Below, one piece after another: positions 1-8,963 of a DNA stretch of 64,000 nt; the first letter of the stretch is position 1; each line of letters starts with the position of its first letter. The position numbers were made by a program, and so were the translations under genes. This DNA is from an uncultured Dehalococcoidia bacterium (GTDB lineage: Bacteria; Chloroflexota; Dehalococcoidia; Lucifugimonadales; UBA3495): assembly GCA_951813535.1 (NCBI GenBank), contig OX638345.1, forward strand, positions 4,208,608 through 4,272,607, written 5' to 3'. Below the pieces are notes generated by a model, which saw only the letters and a program-made list of their open reading frames with translations, was not told the origin of the DNA and did no database searches.

Positions 1-1758
1 CTCCTGGCGTCCACCCTGGTCGCCCTCACGGCCGTCCCGGTGCTGGCTTCCTGGTTCCTGCGCACGGGCGACATGGTAGACGATCCCGCCAACCCCCGAG
101 GCGACACCTACCTGCAGAAGCTGTACACCCCGGTGCTCCGGCTGGCCCTGCGCTTCCGGCTGACCACCGCCGTCGCCAGCATCCTGGTGGTGCTGGCCAG
201 CCTGACGCTCATCCGGACGCTGCCCGTCGAACTGTTTTCACAGGGGCGAACCGAGGGCATTCGCATCGACCTGAACCTCAGCGGCAATCCTTCTACCATC
301 CAACTGGTGGAAGAAGTAAGCGTCGTCGAAGGCATATTGGATGAGTTTGTCTCGACGGGAGCCGTCGCAAGCTACCAGGTAACCCTGGGCGCCAGCAGCC
401 GAAGCTTCGGGTCCACCGCCGATGCGGCTTTCGACCGGGCCGGGTTCAACATCCTGCTGGGAGAGAATGCTCCGGACGACCTCGACGAACAAATCAGGAG
501 CGCCTTGCCTGAAAAGCAAGACGTCACCACCCGCGTTTTTGCGGACTCCGGCGGGCCGGGGCGTGGCGGCGGCCTGCGCCTCACCCTCACCGGCGCCAAC
601 TACGAAGACGTGCGCATCGCCACCGACCGATTGCGGTCCGCCGTCGAACGCGACCCCGGCGTGCGCAACGTGCAGACCAACATTGTGGACGGTCGAGAGG
701 AACTGACCATCGCCATCGACCCCGACGCCGCCGGACGCTACGGCCTGTCCACGATGAGCGTCGCCAATCAGATCCGCACCTGGATGCGCGGCAGCGACGT
801 CGCCGAAATCGACATGGGCGGAGAAACTCTGGACGTGGTGGTGCGCGCGGTTGCCGAAGCCGTGGACGACCCGTCGGATCTCCCACTCCTGCCCATCGGC
901 AGCAACGCCGGAGCCATCCCGTTGGGCAGCATTGCCGACACGCGGCATACCGTGGGTCCCACCGTGGTCACCCACTACGACGGCCACCGCTCCGCCACCG
1001 TTTCCGGCGGGTTGGCCGGACGGGACGCCGGCGCCATCGGCGAACGCGTTGACGCCATCGTCGCCGCCACGCCCCTTCCCCCAGGCGTCACCGTGCGATC
1101 CGGTGGCACCTTCAGCGACATCCGCGAGGAGTTCAACAACGTTTATGTCGCCATGGTCATCGGCGTTTCCCTGGTTTACCTGGTCATGGTGGCCACCCTG
1201 GGTTCGCTGAAGATCCCCTTCATCGTGGTGCTCAGCATGCCGCTGGCCGTGGTGGGCGCGCTGATCGCGCTGGTCATCACCGACCGGTCATTGAGCCTGC
1301 CCGCCCTGATGGGGTTCCTGCTCCTGGTGGGCATCGTGGTGACCAACGCCATCGTGCTTCTGACCTTCGTGCACCAGCAGCGTCGCGCCGGCCTGGAGCC
1401 ACTGGAAGCGGTGATGTCCGCCGGCCGGACCCGCGTGCGTCCCATCCTGATGACCGCGTTCACCACCATCCTGGCGCTGATCCCCCTTTCGCTCAGCGAA
1501 TCGGCCGGGTTGGTCGGCGCGGAGTTGGCCACGGTCGTCATCGGCGGCCTGATCAGTTCCACCTTCCTCACCCTGGTGGCGGTCCCGGTGGTCTACATGC
1601 TCTTCGAGGAATCCATCCCCAACCTCTACCGCCGCGTGCTGCGGCTACTTGGAATATCGCAAGCGAGAACCCAGGCTGAGCCGGATCAGGCGCGCACGTT
1701 CGCCGCAACCGACATCGAGGCCAACCCCGAACCGGGCGGCTCCCCGGCCTCTGATTGA
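1..1758 (+). CDS. RND-family efflux transporter, C-terminal half (partial)
   Basis: The reading frame is open from the first base, so the N-terminal half lies outside the window; 585 residues are visible. It begins in a membrane helix ending PVLASWFLR, typical of the middle of AcrB/HAE1-type pumps, continues through a large periplasmic porter/docking region (about residues 70-370), then a block of membrane helices. The stretch AGRTRVRPILMTAFTTIL is the conserved cytoplasmic loop of the family. These proton-driven inner-membrane pumps export drugs, lipids or metals with a periplasmic adaptor. The tail is hydrophilic. The substrate cannot be told from this part. Confidence 0.93.
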   Translation, partial: LLASTLVALTAVPVLASWFLRTGDMVDDPANPRGDTYLQKLYTPVLRLALRFRLTTAVASILVVLASLTLIRTLPVELFSQGRTEGIRIDLNLSGNPSTIQLVEEVSVVEGILDEFVSTGAVASYQVTLGASSRSFGSTADAAFDRAGFNILLGENAPDDLDEQIRSALPEKQDVTTRVFADSGGPGRGGGLRLTLTGANYEDVRIATDRLRSAVERDPGVRNVQTNIVDGREELTIAIDPDAAGRYGLSTMSVANQIRTWMRGSDVAEIDMGGETLDVVVRAVAEAVDDPSDLPLLPIGSNAGAIPLGSIADTRHTVGPTVVTHYDGHRSATVSGGLAGRDAGAIGERVDAIVAATPLPPGVTVRSGGTFSDIREEFNNVYVAMVIGVSLVYLVMVATLGSLKIPFIVVLSMPLAVVGALIALVITDRSLSLPALMGFLLLVGIVVTNAIVLLTFVHQQRRAGLEPLEAVMSAGRTRVRPILMTAFTTILALIPLSLSESAGLVGAELATVVIGGLISSTFLTLVAVPVVYMLFEESIPNLYRRVLRLLGISQARTQAEPDQARTFAATDIEANPEPGGSPASD

Positions 1759-1913
1759 TTGCGTGAAGTATCCGTCCCGCTGGGTGCGACGTTCCTGACA
1801 GCGCGCCAGCAACCGACCCGATGGCTCGGAACTTGCCGCACGCGCGTCGACGCGAAATTCGGGTATCATAATCGTGCTCGTACGCCAACTATCAATTTCA
1901 CAAGGAGGCGGTG

Positions 1914-2303
1914 ATGGCTACCGCCGGACCGGACACCATCGCCCAATGCGTCGAACAGGCCGTTGCCTTCCTGGCGCAGTCGGACCGTGAATTCGACGCG
2001 GGAGACCGCCGACAAGGCTCGGAAAAGCTCTACGGCGCGGCCACGCAAGCCGTCATCGCTGCCGCCCAGCAGCGTGGCTGGCAATACCGCAGCCACCGCG
2101 CCACCAAAAACGCAACCATCCGACTTGCCGACGAATACGATGATCCATTCCTGTCCGCCGGATTCGTCGCCGCCGAAAAGTTCCACAAGAACTTCTTTCA
2201 CGATGAGATGGAAGACTACGAAATCGTAGCCGACCGGCCCATCGTTCACCGCTTTGTGAACCGTTTGGTGACACTGGTCAACGACTATGCACCGGACGCC
2301 TGA
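1914..2303 (+). CDS. HEPN-like / PaREP1-type small helical protein
   Basis: A 129-residue helical protein. ATG 1914 is preferred over GTG 1911 because AAGGAGG (1902-1908) sits 5 nt from ATG and only 2 nt from GTG. The layout (helix with EKLYGAATQAVIAAAQQRGW, later FHKNFFHDEMED) matches the PaREP1/HEPN-like superfamily by pattern. The same pattern recurs in the protein at 25585-25944 (SEKGWGAATQMLKAIAEQRGW, ALHENFYENDME), so the window holds two paralogues. No clear RxxxxH RNase motif is visible, so catalytic activity is uncertain. It stands alone with no obvious partner. Confidence 0.6.
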   Translation: MATAGPDTIAQCVEQAVAFLAQSDREFDAGDRRQGSEKLYGAATQAVIAAAQQRGWQYRSHRATKNATIRLADEYDDPFLSAGFVAAEKFHKNFFHDEMEDYEIVADRPIVHRFVNRLVTLVNDYAPDA

Positions 2304-2354
2304 TGCAACGCGACAAGCTCAATGCAAATTGAAAGTTGTCAGAAGGAGAAGAAC

Positions 2355-2678
2355 ATGTACGTACTGCGGAGAATTTTCAAGACCAAGCCCGGCGAGGCGC
2401 GCCGCGTTGCCAGCCTGCTTCAAAAGCAGGCGCAGATCTACCACGACGCCGGTCAGCGCAGCGAGTTCCGGGTTTATTTCAACGGCGCCACCACTCCGGC
2501 GGAGCAGGACGTTGTCATTCTCGAGTGGACCGATGAGTCCCTGATGTCGCCCATGCGCGGTGACAATCAGCTGCCCCCGGCGGCGCTGGAAGTGGGTGGA
2601 CAGATCAGGCCGCTGGTGGAGAGCAACCGCATCGAATTCTGGGAGATGATGTCGCCCGACAAGATGATGGACGTCTAA
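2355..2678 (+). CDS. small protein, probable dimeric alpha-beta barrel fold
   Basis: A 107-residue protein. ATG 2355 is chosen over an upstream in-frame ATG at 2322 because AAGGAG lies at 2343-2348. The opening MYVLRRIFKTKPGEARRVASLLQKQ, with a central FRVYFNGATTP and a later VVILEWTD strand, resembles NIPSNAP/antibiotic-biosynthesis-monooxygenase-like dimeric barrels. That assignment is by pattern only. No catalytic residue can be named. It sits 27 nt upstream of the CinA-like gene and may be co-transcribed with it. Confidence 0.55.
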   Translation: MYVLRRIFKTKPGEARRVASLLQKQAQIYHDAGQRSEFRVYFNGATTPAEQDVVILEWTDESLMSPMRGDNQLPPAALEVGGQIRPLVESNRIEFWEMMSPDKMMDV

Positions 2679-2705
2679 TCGCTTGCAACTTCAGGAGGCA
2701 GCATC

Positions 2706-3176
2706 GTGGAAGTAGCAAAGGTGGCAGAAATACTGCTGGAGCGCGGACAGACCGTGTCCGTGGCCGAGGCCTGCACCAACGGCCTGCTCGGCTACACGCT
2801 GGGCACCATCCCGGGCGCGTCCCGCTTTTTCCCGGGCGGCGTCGTCGCCTACACCGGCGGGCTGAAGGAAAAGATCCTCGGCGTGCCTGACGAGCTTTAT
2901 GAGACCGCCGGCAGCGTGAGCCGGGAGATGGCCATCGCCATGGCCCGCGGCGCCCTTGAGCTCACCGGCACCAACTTTGCCCTGTCGACCACCGGAGTCA
3001 CCGGCCCGGCCGCGGGCCGTAGCGGCCTCCCCATCGGCACCTTCTGGATCGGCCTGGCTGTCAAGGACGGCGAGGACGCCGCCATCGAGATCCGCGTCGG
3101 CGGCGACCGCGACGCCACCAAGCACGGCGCGGTACAGGCCGCCATCGACCTGCTGGGCCGGGAGCTGACCGGCTGA
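2706..3176 (+). CDS. CinA C-terminal-domain protein (nicotinamide-nucleotide amidase, PncC-like)
   Basis: A 156-residue single-domain protein with a GTG start at 2706 behind AGGAGG (2693-2698). The family signature is visible: VSVAEACTNGLLGYTLGTIPGAS near residues 15-37, FFPGGVVAYTGGLKEKILGV, and TTGVTGPAAGRSGLPIGT around residues 97-114. Such domains deamidate nicotinamide mononucleotide in the NAD salvage cycle. The N-terminal MoCF-like domain of full CinA is absent, as in E. coli YgaD/PncC. The usual SCTGG is ACTNG here, a mild deviation that could affect activity. Confidence 0.85.
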   Translation: MEVAKVAEILLERGQTVSVAEACTNGLLGYTLGTIPGASRFFPGGVVAYTGGLKEKILGVPDELYETAGSVSREMAIAMARGALELTGTNFALSTTGVTGPAAGRSGLPIGTFWIGLAVKDGEDAAIEIRVGGDRDATKHGAVQAAIDLLGRELTG

Positions 3177-3480
3177 CTGGCAACAAGCGCATCGCTGGGC
3201 GCTCCCGACGAGCCTCGCGCGAGCCCTCGGCGATGCAATCGTCAATCCGCCGGAGCGGCATTCGCCGCGCTGGTGGGTTTCCCGTCTCGTTCCTCCAACT
3301 GCAACGACGGCAGAATTTATAATGGCGGTTGCCACCTTGCTCCGCCATACGGAGATAGGACAGTTCGGGCATCTGTTGGCCGCCACCAATTTTCTGGACC
3401 GAGCCGTCAGCGCAACCCACGTCGACCCGGCAGTATCCCTCGCGGTCCTGGCGATTACGCACATCGGAGGCAATCGCATC
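3177..3480. other. intergenic stretch with a candidate -10 box
   Basis: No supported gene lies in these 304 nt. A perfect TATAAT at 3318-3323 overlaps an in-frame ATG at 3322. If it is a -10 box, transcription would start near 3330, so the true start of the following gene must be later, in agreement with ATG 3481. No good -35 is visible at the matching distance. Confidence 0.35.
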
Positions 3481-3669
3481 ATGGCACTACTGGAAATTTT
3501 GATGAGGCCGCTTCTCAACGCTCAACTGGAAGCCGGAATTGAGATCGGCAAGAAGGAATTTGAAGCCTGGAAAGAGCGTCAGCGCGCCGCCGGCGTCCAG
3601 TTTGTAGAGCACGATGAGCAACCCCAAGACCCACCTGAGCCGTCCGAATCCCCGGACAGCGATGTATAG
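3481..3669 (+). CDS. small hypothetical protein
   Basis: A 62-residue protein starting MALLEILMRPLLNAQLEAG. The start is supported by GGAGG at about 3466-3470. An amphipathic N-terminal helix is followed by a charged helix (EIGKKEFEAWKERQRAAG) and an acidic, proline-rich tail. The family is not recognised. It lies 48 nt before the luciferase-like gene on the same strand. Confidence 0.5.
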   Translation: MALLEILMRPLLNAQLEAGIEIGKKEFEAWKERQRAAGVQFVEHDEQPQDPPEPSESPDSDV

Positions 3670-3717
3670 CGTGAGTTTGCCAGGTGGCTGTAAAACCGTG
3701 AAGTTATCGGAGTAGCA

Positions 3718-4728
3718 ATGAAATTCGGAGTTTCCCTTTCCGCCATCGCCCAGCAACCGGCCGGCGCTGACATGCAGCAGGCCTTCGCCGACATCTGCTC
3801 CTACGTCGGCGCCGCGCGCGACCTGGGGTTCGACATGGTCTACCAGGGCCAGCACTACCTGACCGACCCCTACCAGCAGCTGCAAACGATGCCGCTGCTG
3901 GCCCGGATTTCGGCGGAGGCCCGTGGCATGGGCCTGGTGGCAACCATGCTGGTCCCTCTGCATCATCCGGTGGACCTGGCGGAGCGCGTCGCCACCATGG
4001 ACGTGATCACCGGCGGTAATTTCACCCTCAGCGCCGCCCTCGGCTACCGCGACGAGGAATACGACAACTTCGGCGTGCCGCGCCGCACGCGGGTGAGCCG
4101 CTACCTCGAATGCCTGGAGGCCATGCGCCTGCTGTGGTCCGGCGAGAAGGTCAACTACGAGGGCCAGTACTTCCGCCTCACGGACGCCCAACTCATGCTG
4201 CGCCCCGTGCAGCAGCCCCATCCTCCGGTGTGGGTGGCCGCCAACAGCGACGCCGCCATCACCCGGGCCGCCCGCATGGGCTACACCTGGTACGTGAACC
4301 CCCACGCCAAGTTCGAAACCATCAGCCAGCAGGTGGAGATGTACCACGAAGCCGCCGGCGCCGCCAACTCAGGCGCGCCCGACCGCCTGCCCCTGGGCCG
4401 CGAGGTCTTCGTGGGCCGGACCCACGAGGAGGCCTTCGCCAACGCCGCCCCCTACCTCGGCGGCAAGTACGAGGCCTACGCTCAGTGGGGCCAGGACAAG
4501 GCTCTGCCCGGCGAGGAGAACTTCCGCGAGCCCTTCGAGGACCTGGCCCGAGACCGTTTCGTCATCGGCAGCGCCGACGAAGTGGTGGAGGAGCTATCCC
4601 GCTACCGCGAGTTGGGCATGTCTCACGGCTGCTTCCGAATGATGTGGCCCGGCATGCCGCTGGACGACGGCATCGCCAACCTCGAACTCTTCGCCGACCG
4701 CGTCGCGCCGCACCTGCGGGAGGGGTAA
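3718..4728 (+). CDS. luciferase-like (LLM class) flavin-dependent oxidoreductase
   Basis: A 336-residue protein with the bacterial luciferase TIM-barrel pattern: MKFGVSLS at the N-terminus, DMVYQGQHYLTDPYQQ, the strand VATMLVPLHHPVDLAERVATMD, the signature TGGNFTLSAALGYRDEEYDNFGV, then ECLEAMRLLWSGEKVNYEGQYF and PPVWVAAN. The family uses FMNH2 or F420H2 and oxidises diverse small organic substrates. No flavin reductase gene is adjacent, so the cofactor and substrate are unknown. Confidence 0.88.
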   Translation: MKFGVSLSAIAQQPAGADMQQAFADICSYVGAARDLGFDMVYQGQHYLTDPYQQLQTMPLLARISAEARGMGLVATMLVPLHHPVDLAERVATMDVITGGNFTLSAALGYRDEEYDNFGVPRRTRVSRYLECLEAMRLLWSGEKVNYEGQYFRLTDAQLMLRPVQQPHPPVWVAANSDAAITRAARMGYTWYVNPHAKFETISQQVEMYHEAAGAANSGAPDRLPLGREVFVGRTHEEAFANAAPYLGGKYEAYAQWGQDKALPGEENFREPFEDLARDRFVIGSADEVVEELSRYRELGMSHGCFRMMWPGMPLDDGIANLELFADRVAPHLREG

Positions 4729-4730
4729 AG

Positions 4731-5120
4731 CTAGCTGCGCTTTTCCAGGAAGGGTTTGGCCATAAACATAACGGCACAGACCACCAATGATGTATAGAGT
4801 GGCGGGATGAGTACCAACCCGGCCAGAGCTTGGTTAACATCCAGCAGAGCTTGGAATGTGGCAATGAAGATTATTATTGCCGCCAGCAGACCCGCAATGG
4901 CTGCCAAGTGCAATCCTTTCCGAAACCATTCAGGAACCAGACCTATCAGGATGATAGATGCTGCTATGAACTGCCATGCGTGAGTTCGGGCCGGGTAAAG
5001 TTCCGTAAGCAATTCCGTGTTCAGGGACGGTGCAGTCAGTAGAAATAATCCCTCAGCAAACAGCGTCGCGATCCAGGTCCAGCTTAGTGCCTGCCAAATC
5101 CAACCCAATCCCGCTAGCAT
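4731..5120 (-). CDS. small four-helix membrane protein
   Basis: A 129-residue hydrophobic protein with about four membrane helices (residues roughly 5-28, 48-65, 70-90 and 100-122) and a C-terminal KPFLEKRS. The family is not recognised. Its start overlaps the end of the upstream membrane gene (5114-5404) by 7 nt, so the two are probably translated from one mRNA and may form a complex. It converges tail to tail with the luciferase-like gene. Confidence 0.6.
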   Translation of the reverse strand: MLAGLGWIWQALSWTWIATLFAEGLFLLTAPSLNTELLTELYPARTHAWQFIAASIILIGLVPEWFRKGLHLAAIAGLLAAIIIFIATFQALLDVNQALAGLVLIPPLYTSLVVCAVMFMAKPFLEKRS

Positions 5121-5404
5121 ATAAAGGGTTCGGCGCCATTACTGCGTTGGACCCATTTGACCCATAAGCCCCAGACCGCGATAACTGGTAACAGCATCGT
5201 CATTATGCCGGCGCAAACCAACAGTAACACCAAAAAAACTGGGCTGGCTTGCCATATGGCGATAGCGTCGGCCGCAACTTGGGGCACCATTTGCCATATG
5301 AAATACGTTATCGCCGGCGGCGTTACCAAAAGCGCAGCTGTTAGCCCGACCGGGAAGGCCAATTGACTAAGAGAAGCTTTGCCGACGATTGTTGCCACTG
5401 CCAT
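5114..5404 (-). CDS. small membrane protein paired with the downstream gene
   Basis: A 96-residue protein (99 if the GTG at 5413 is used) with two to three membrane helices (about residues 12-36, 50-80) and a short basic end. The family is not recognised. The 7-nt overlap with the next gene suggests translational coupling. Its base composition is less GC-rich than its neighbours, which may reflect hydrophobic codons or transfer. Confidence 0.55.
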   Translation of the reverse strand: MAVATIVGKASLSQLAFPVGLTAALLVTPPAITYFIWQMVPQVAADAIAIWQASPVFLVLLLVCAGIMTMLLPVIAVWGLWVKWVQRSNGAEPFIC

Positions 5405-5467
5405 GTCGTTCACCGCCGCTTTCGCTGCCCTTTTCCCGATTTTAGCACGGTTCCTGCACGGGAGCTG

Positions 5468-7825
5468 CTACCCCGCCCGCAGCGTCTGCTCCGTCTCCGC
5501 GCCGCTCTGGATCCGCTCCCAGTCGTACAGCATGGGCGCCATGCGCACCTTGCTCCACATCTTCGACTGGTCCGAGTAGTGCGGGCTGGCCGGGTGACCC
5601 GAGGCACCCAGCGGAACCGCCCATAGCGAGCGGTTCCAGTCGGCCGGGTCGTAGGCATATCGGAACACCGAGAGCCCGCCCACCGTCGCCAGGTCGCCCG
5701 GCGCGTACGAGCCGGCCCACGGCGTGTCGCCGTCACCGCCGGTGGGTATTTCCGGCGGGTCCAGCAACTCACCCAACTCCGGCATCGCCATGGACAGCGG
5801 ATGCTGCGGCCGCGCCCGGTGCACCCGGTCCCACCGCCAGCCGGCGATGTCGGAACCCAGCCTGGCCGTCAAGGTACGGACCGCCTCCTCCAGGGCCGCC
5901 GTCAACGCACCCGTCCAGTCCTCGCCCTCGGGCAGCGGGTCGCTGTCGCCGGCGGCGACGGCGTCGGTCATCAGGTTCTTGAACCGGTTGAGGAAGACGC
6001 CGCGCCCCCGGTCGGCCGGCTGCCAGCCCATGGCCGCAAGGTCCTCCCCGATGTTGTGCTTCAGCAGTCGCCACAGCAATGCATCCCGCATCGCGCTGTA
6101 GATGGTCGGCTCGACCGCGCCGGGATCAATGCTGCCCGACCAGTCCTGCAGCATCGCCAGCGCAGCCGCCGCAGTGGGGTCGTCGGGCGCGGGCACAGTG
6201 GAAAGCGCAGCCGCATAGGTTTTCGCCGGGATGGATACCCGCTCGGCATGGATGCGGCCCATGTCTGCCGCCGCCGCGTTGGGGACACTCTCCACGCCGT
6301 GGGTGACGCGCATCGCGCGATAGCCGGGGGCAAAGTCCATCGAGATGTAGTACGGATAGTCCGCGCCCACTGGCCGGTTGTTGGCCGTCACGATGTAGCC
6401 CGGCGCCGGATTGATGTAGCGCGGCATGTCCGCGAAGGGAATGCTGCCCTGCCACTCATGCTCCCCGTCCCATCCGGGAACCGGCAGCGGAGCCGGCGCT
6501 TCGCCCGGCCGACGGGGTATCTCGCCTCGGCACTGGTATCCGATGTTGCCGTGAACGTCGGCCATCACGAAGTTGTTCACCGGGTCGACCCAGCCCTCCA
6601 TGGCGTCGGCCAGCTCCTCCACGCCGGTGGCCTCAAGCATTGCCGGCAGGATGTCCGTCCACGGGTCGCCGCCGTCGCCGGACGTGTACCGCAGGGCCAG
6701 GCCGTAGCCGGACATGGGGTCGCCGCCCACCACCGGCCCATGATGCGTCGCCCACGTGCGCAGGTGCACGTCCTCGCCGTCTTTGACCCGGATAACCTCG
6801 TCGCGAACGTCCGCGTTGTACCAGTCCTCCTGGTGCTGGTAGAGGGACGGATCAGCGTCGTTGAAGAGTTCGATGTACAGGTCCTGGTAGTCGGCGGCGG
6901 TATGGGTCACGCTCCAGGCCACCCACTGGTTGTGCCCGAAGTGCGGGAAGCCGGGCACGCCGGCGAAGGAGTTACCGACCACGTCGAAGGTGTCGCAGGC
7001 CAGGTGGTTCTGATAATAGACGCTGGGCGTATCCAAGCCCCGGTGGCTGTCGCCGGCCAGCAGCCCCTTGCCGGTGGCGGTACGGTCCGGCCCGATGGCC
7101 CACGAGTTGGACCCGCTGTCCATCTCGCCGATGAGATTCAGGTTGGCAGCGTGTTCCAGCAGTTGCCCCAGGCCGACATCCACCGCGCCGTCGTAATCAG
7201 CGCCAGTCGGGATGATCACCGGCTGCCCCGGCGGGTAGGACGGGAACAGCGCGGCGGCCCGTTCCGGTCCCAGCGCCTTCACCAAACGTGCCCGCCACGC
7301 CTTGGTCTCGAACACGCCCATGAAGATGTGACGCACCTTGTAGATGGCCAGGCTGTGCCACGGTTCCCACGGCTCCGGTGCGATGCCGGCGATGGCGTAC
7401 TCCGCCGGCAGTGGCGCGTCGCTGCTGATGAAGGCGTTGACGCCGGCGGCGTAGGCCTCCAGCATCGCTTTCGCGCGAGGACCGGCCGCCTCGCAATCCG
7501 CCCGAGCCGCGTCCTCCAGCCGGTGCCGGCGCATCTGCATGTCCTGCCCCACGGCGGACTCGCCGGCCGCCTCGGCCCAGCGACCCACCGCCCGCAGACG
7601 ATCAAACTCCATGGCCCACAGCCGGTCCTGCGCGGTGACGAAACCCTGGGCAAACCAGGCATCGTGCTCGTTGGCCGCGCGCACGTGGGGAATGCCCCAC
7701 TGGTCACGCCAGACGCGAACGTCAGCCTTCAGGCCCGGCAGGTCCAGCACGCCGTCCAGCGGAGGGATCGCGCTCTTCAGATCGTGAGCGGTTGCGGAGG
7801 CGGGGTTGGCGGCAGTGATCGTCAT
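5468..7825 (-). CDS. penicillin acylase family (Ntn-hydrolase) amidase
   Basis: A 785-residue protein. ATG 7825 is preferred to an earlier in-frame start because a GGAG lies 9 nt upstream. Penicillin-amidase layout is clear: an alpha region with VWRDQWGIPHVRAANEHDAWFAQGF-type signature, AQDRLWAMEFDRLRAVGR, then the self-cleavage site DSGSNSWAIG, where Ser239 should be the new N-terminal nucleophile of the beta chain, followed by GKGLLAGDSH. The family hydrolyses amide bonds of penicillins, acyl-homoserine lactones or other N-acyl compounds. No export signal is evident at the chosen start. The substrate is unknown; quorum-signal quenching is possible but not shown. Confidence 0.92.
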   Translation of the reverse strand: MTITAANPASATAHDLKSAIPPLDGVLDLPGLKADVRVWRDQWGIPHVRAANEHDAWFAQGFVTAQDRLWAMEFDRLRAVGRWAEAAGESAVGQDMQMRRHRLEDAARADCEAAGPRAKAMLEAYAAGVNAFISSDAPLPAEYAIAGIAPEPWEPWHSLAIYKVRHIFMGVFETKAWRARLVKALGPERAAALFPSYPPGQPVIIPTGADYDGAVDVGLGQLLEHAANLNLIGEMDSGSNSWAIGPDRTATGKGLLAGDSHRGLDTPSVYYQNHLACDTFDVVGNSFAGVPGFPHFGHNQWVAWSVTHTAADYQDLYIELFNDADPSLYQHQEDWYNADVRDEVIRVKDGEDVHLRTWATHHGPVVGGDPMSGYGLALRYTSGDGGDPWTDILPAMLEATGVEELADAMEGWVDPVNNFVMADVHGNIGYQCRGEIPRRPGEAPAPLPVPGWDGEHEWQGSIPFADMPRYINPAPGYIVTANNRPVGADYPYYISMDFAPGYRAMRVTHGVESVPNAAAADMGRIHAERVSIPAKTYAAALSTVPAPDDPTAAAALAMLQDWSGSIDPGAVEPTIYSAMRDALLWRLLKHNIGEDLAAMGWQPADRGRGVFLNRFKNLMTDAVAAGDSDPLPEGEDWTGALTAALEEAVRTLTARLGSDIAGWRWDRVHRARPQHPLSMAMPELGELLDPPEIPTGGDGDTPWAGSYAPGDLATVGGLSVFRYAYDPADWNRSLWAVPLGASGHPASPHYSDQSKMWSKVRMAPMLYDWERIQSGAETEQTLRAG

Positions 7826-7926
7826 GGCGGTCAACTCCAGTATCGGATGCCGCCATCTTACCGCACTACGGGATAAACGAGGCAACCGCGACCCGGATCC
7901 GTGCCGAGGTTACCCGGGACGAGGAG

Positions 7927-8784
7927 CTAGCGTTGCGCTGACTCTCGCTCGGCCGGCGTCCCCTGCAGCATTTCACGCACTTCCAGGGCCGAGGGAATTT
8001 CCGCAGCCTCCGCGCCGGGTACATCGCCGGATCCGGCCAGCTCGGTTTCAGCAGCCGCAATGCGCTCGCGGGCCAGGCGGCAGTATTCGTCGGACAGGTC
8101 GATGCCGACGTACCGGCGACCCTCCATGAGGGCGGCGATGGCCGTGGTTCCGCTGCCGATGAACGGGTCCAGCACCACCTCTGCGGTGGTTGCCGCGATG
8201 GCCCGGCGCGCCAGTTCCACCGGGAAAGACGCGGGATGCGGGTTCCCTCGGTCCTGTCGGATCTGCCAGACGTCGCCGATGCCGCCGGCCTTGGGCGCCA
8301 GCTTGAATTCGGGGTTGGCGACCAGGTAGATCACCTCGTAGGTGGGCAGGAAGTACCCGGGATTGTGGTTGAACCCGCCGGAGCGTTGCCAGATGATGAT
8401 CTGCCGCACCGGGAACCCGTCCATGATGTCGGCCCGGTCCTGCAGCAGACCGCGCTGCACCCGCCACTTGTGGTTGTAGAAGATCGCCCCGTCGGGTGTG
8501 AGCACCCGCAGCATTTCCCGCAGGCACTCGCGCTGCCATTCCACGTAGTCGTCGTGGGGCATTCTGTCGCCGTGCTCGGCGTATCCTCGCTGCAGCATCA
8601 GGGTGGCGCGCGACCACTTGCCGCCGTTGCCGTTTTTCATCCCGTTCCCGCTGCTGTTGAGCAGGTTGTAGGGCGGCGAGGTCACCACCAGATTCACCGA
8701 CGCCGACGGCATCCGGCCCATGGCCGAAAGGCAGTCGTCGCAGTGGATCTGATTGATCCAGGGTTCTATATTGGTGGGATTCAT
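7927..8784 (-). CDS. DNA methyltransferase, N6-adenine/N4-cytosine type
   Basis: A 285-residue protein from ATG 8784 (an in-frame GTG at 8802 is possible; neither has a strong ribosome site). The catalytic motif TSPPYN is at residues 35-40 and the SAM-binding DPFIGSGTT at 206-214. Motif IV before motif I gives a beta-class order. SPPY occurs in both N4-cytosine and some N6-adenine enzymes, so the modified base is unclear. No restriction nuclease is adjacent; the next genes upstream on the same strand are a HEPN protein and an unknown small protein, so it could be an orphan or part of a defence island. Confidence 0.9.
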   Translation of the reverse strand: MNPTNIEPWINQIHCDDCLSAMGRMPSASVNLVVTSPPYNLLNSSGNGMKNGNGGKWSRATLMLQRGYAEHGDRMPHDDYVEWQRECLREMLRVLTPDGAIFYNHKWRVQRGLLQDRADIMDGFPVRQIIIWQRSGGFNHNPGYFLPTYEVIYLVANPEFKLAPKAGGIGDVWQIRQDRGNPHPASFPVELARRAIAATTAEVVLDPFIGSGTTAIAALMEGRRYVGIDLSDEYCRLARERIAAAETELAGSGDVPGAEAAEIPSALEVREMLQGTPAERESAQR

Positions 8785-8894
8785 AGAAAGCGTATGAAAC
8801 ACGCTTATTGAACCCCAACCAGTGGATTTTGCGCATAGTGAGGCCCCGGCGGGTTTCGGCGTTTCTGCCCGCCGGCAGAGGACCCTGAGGGCGA

Positions 8895-8911
8895 GTTACC
8901 GTTAGGGTAAC
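8895..8911. repeat. short inverted repeat in the HEPN-methyltransferase gap
   Basis: GTTACC, a 5-nt spacer and GGTAAC form a perfect 6-bp inverted repeat between the HEPN gene and the methyltransferase. It could be an operator or a small hairpin; nothing else supports a function. Confidence 0.3.
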
Positions 8912-8963
8912 GTGCGGGTGGAGGTAGATGCCTTCCGGAAGGTGCGGAACATGCATAACCGGT

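Noticed and set aside
3322-3480. Earlier start for the small gene at 3481
   Set aside because: A TATAAT box overlaps that ATG, there is no ribosome site, and GGAGG supports ATG 3481.
5801-7876. A 691-codon open frame on the plus strand opposite the penicillin acylase gene
   Set aside because: Its predicted protein is His/Arg/Val-rich without any family pattern; it is a shadow produced by GC-rich codon bias of the real minus-strand gene.
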